Below, piece by piece: positions 4,878 to 5,297 of a stretch of DNA of 5,297 bases. The notes beneath the pieces were generated by a model, which ran no database searches, was not told where the DNA came from, and saw only the letters and a list, made by a program, of their open reading frames with translations. Position 1 is the first letter of the stretch. The number at the start of each line of letters is the position of its first letter. The DNA is from Desulfuromusa sp. (GTDB lineage: Bacteria; Desulfobacterota; Desulfuromonadia; Desulfuromonadales; Geopsychrobacteraceae). The DNA lies in assembly GCA_029934755.1 (NCBI GenBank), contig JAOZLQ010000159.1, positions 1 through 5,297 on the forward strand. The letters run 5' to 3'. Position numbers and translations under genes: made by a program.

Positions 4878-5297
4878 TCAATCTTCGGACTTACGATCCA
4901 TAGCACCTTGTAGCAGATCACCTAAATTTGATGTCGCCGTTTTCTGTGCACCCATGAATTCGTTTACTTCTGCTTTCTCTTTCTGCACATCAATATTCTT
5001 GATTGACAGGGCAATTTTACGGTCAACTGTATCAACCTGGAGAACTGCTGCCTCAAGTTCAGAACCAACTTCAGCAAAATCTTTTGCGCTATCGATCTTG
5101 TCTTTGCTTAATTCAGAAACATGAATCAGTCCCTCAATACCCTCTTCAAGTTCAATGAAAACACCGAAATCAGTAACTGAAGTGACTTTACCTTTCACAA
5201 TGGTTCCACGAGCATAACGAGTGGGGACAGTCTCCCACGGGTCAATGTTCAATTGCTTCAACCCAAGGGAAAAACGCTCATTTTCACGGTCAATATT
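4878..5297 (-). CDS. rpsA: 30S ribosomal protein S1, C-terminal fragment (5' end outside window)
   Basis: The frame is open to the window edge, giving the last 139 residues; the TTG at 5261 is internal. S1 binds mRNA at the 30S platform and helps start translation, especially of structured or weak Shine-Dalgarno messages. The fragment begins with the end of one S1 repeat (ENERFSLGLKQL, with the usual DPW after it at 19-21). A complete S1 OB-fold repeat follows at about 30-102, with GTIVKGKVTSVTDFGVFIEL and GLIHVSELS as hallmarks. A charged tail of about 37 residues ends the protein. The DPW linker between repeats is characteristic of ribosomal S1 rather than of single-S1-domain proteins. A terminator follows, then sppA and ihfB. 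Confidence 0.95.
   Translation of the reverse strand, partial: NIDRENERFSLGLKQLNIDPWETVPTRYARGTIVKGKVTSVTDFGVFIELEEGIEGLIHVSELSKDKIDSAKDFAEVGSELEAAVLQVDTVDRKIALSIKNIDVQKEKAEVNEFMGAQKTATSNLGDLLQGAMDRKSED

Noticed and set aside
4870..5124. + strand frame opposite the rpsA C-terminus
   Set aside because: It is antisense to a conserved S1 domain; serine-rich composition is typical of an antisense shadow.

Overview
The window looks like chromosomal DNA from a Gram-negative, probably anaerobic or respiratory bacterium of the Desulfuromonadales/Geobacter type (former Deltaproteobacteria). This is inferred from the gene order rpsA - sppA - ihfB, the c-type cytochrome fragment at the left edge, and the moderate-to-low GC content. 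No species can be named from the sequence alone.

Left part, + strand (1-951): the C-terminal end of a c-type cytochrome (one CxxCH visible) closes with a strong rho-independent terminator at 429-459. It is followed by a small, unrecognised membrane protein with about four transmembrane segments and a likely TTG start (490-951). Its 3' end overlaps by 10 bp the end of the convergent operon.

Middle, - strand (942-3255): a tightly coupled three-gene operon reads right to left. It holds an RluD-family pseudouridine synthase, lgt (prolipoprotein diacylglyceryl transferase) and a HAD-family phosphatase. Both junctions are 4-bp ATGA overlaps, so translational coupling is likely.

Gap 3256-3605: there is no convincing protein gene here. 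The + strand instead carries what I read as the 6S RNA gene (ssrS), about 3361-3536. A near-consensus sigma70 promoter (TTGACA, 16 bp, TATCAT) precedes it. The RNA can fold into a long interrupted closing helix, an open central region with a small hairpin on its 3' side, and a terminal stem-loop. Its two ends resemble those of E. coli 6S RNA. A bidirectional terminator at 3547-3579 serves both this RNA and the convergent ihfB gene. This is the most interesting item in the window.

Right part, - strand (3606-5297): the 3' end of rpsA (ribosomal protein S1), a terminator, sppA (signal peptide peptidase, S49 family) and ihfB (integration host factor beta or a close HU/IHF relative). The rpsA terminator ends only about 10 bases before the likely sppA start, so sppA probably depends on read-through. 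ihfB has a perfectly duplicated 9-bp unit carrying its Shine-Dalgarno sequence.

Functionally the window is mostly housekeeping: translation (S1, rRNA pseudouridylation), global regulation (6S RNA, IHF) and envelope protein maturation (Lgt attaches lipid to prolipoproteins; SppA degrades cleaved signal peptides). I see no mobile element, CRISPR array, tRNA or rRNA.
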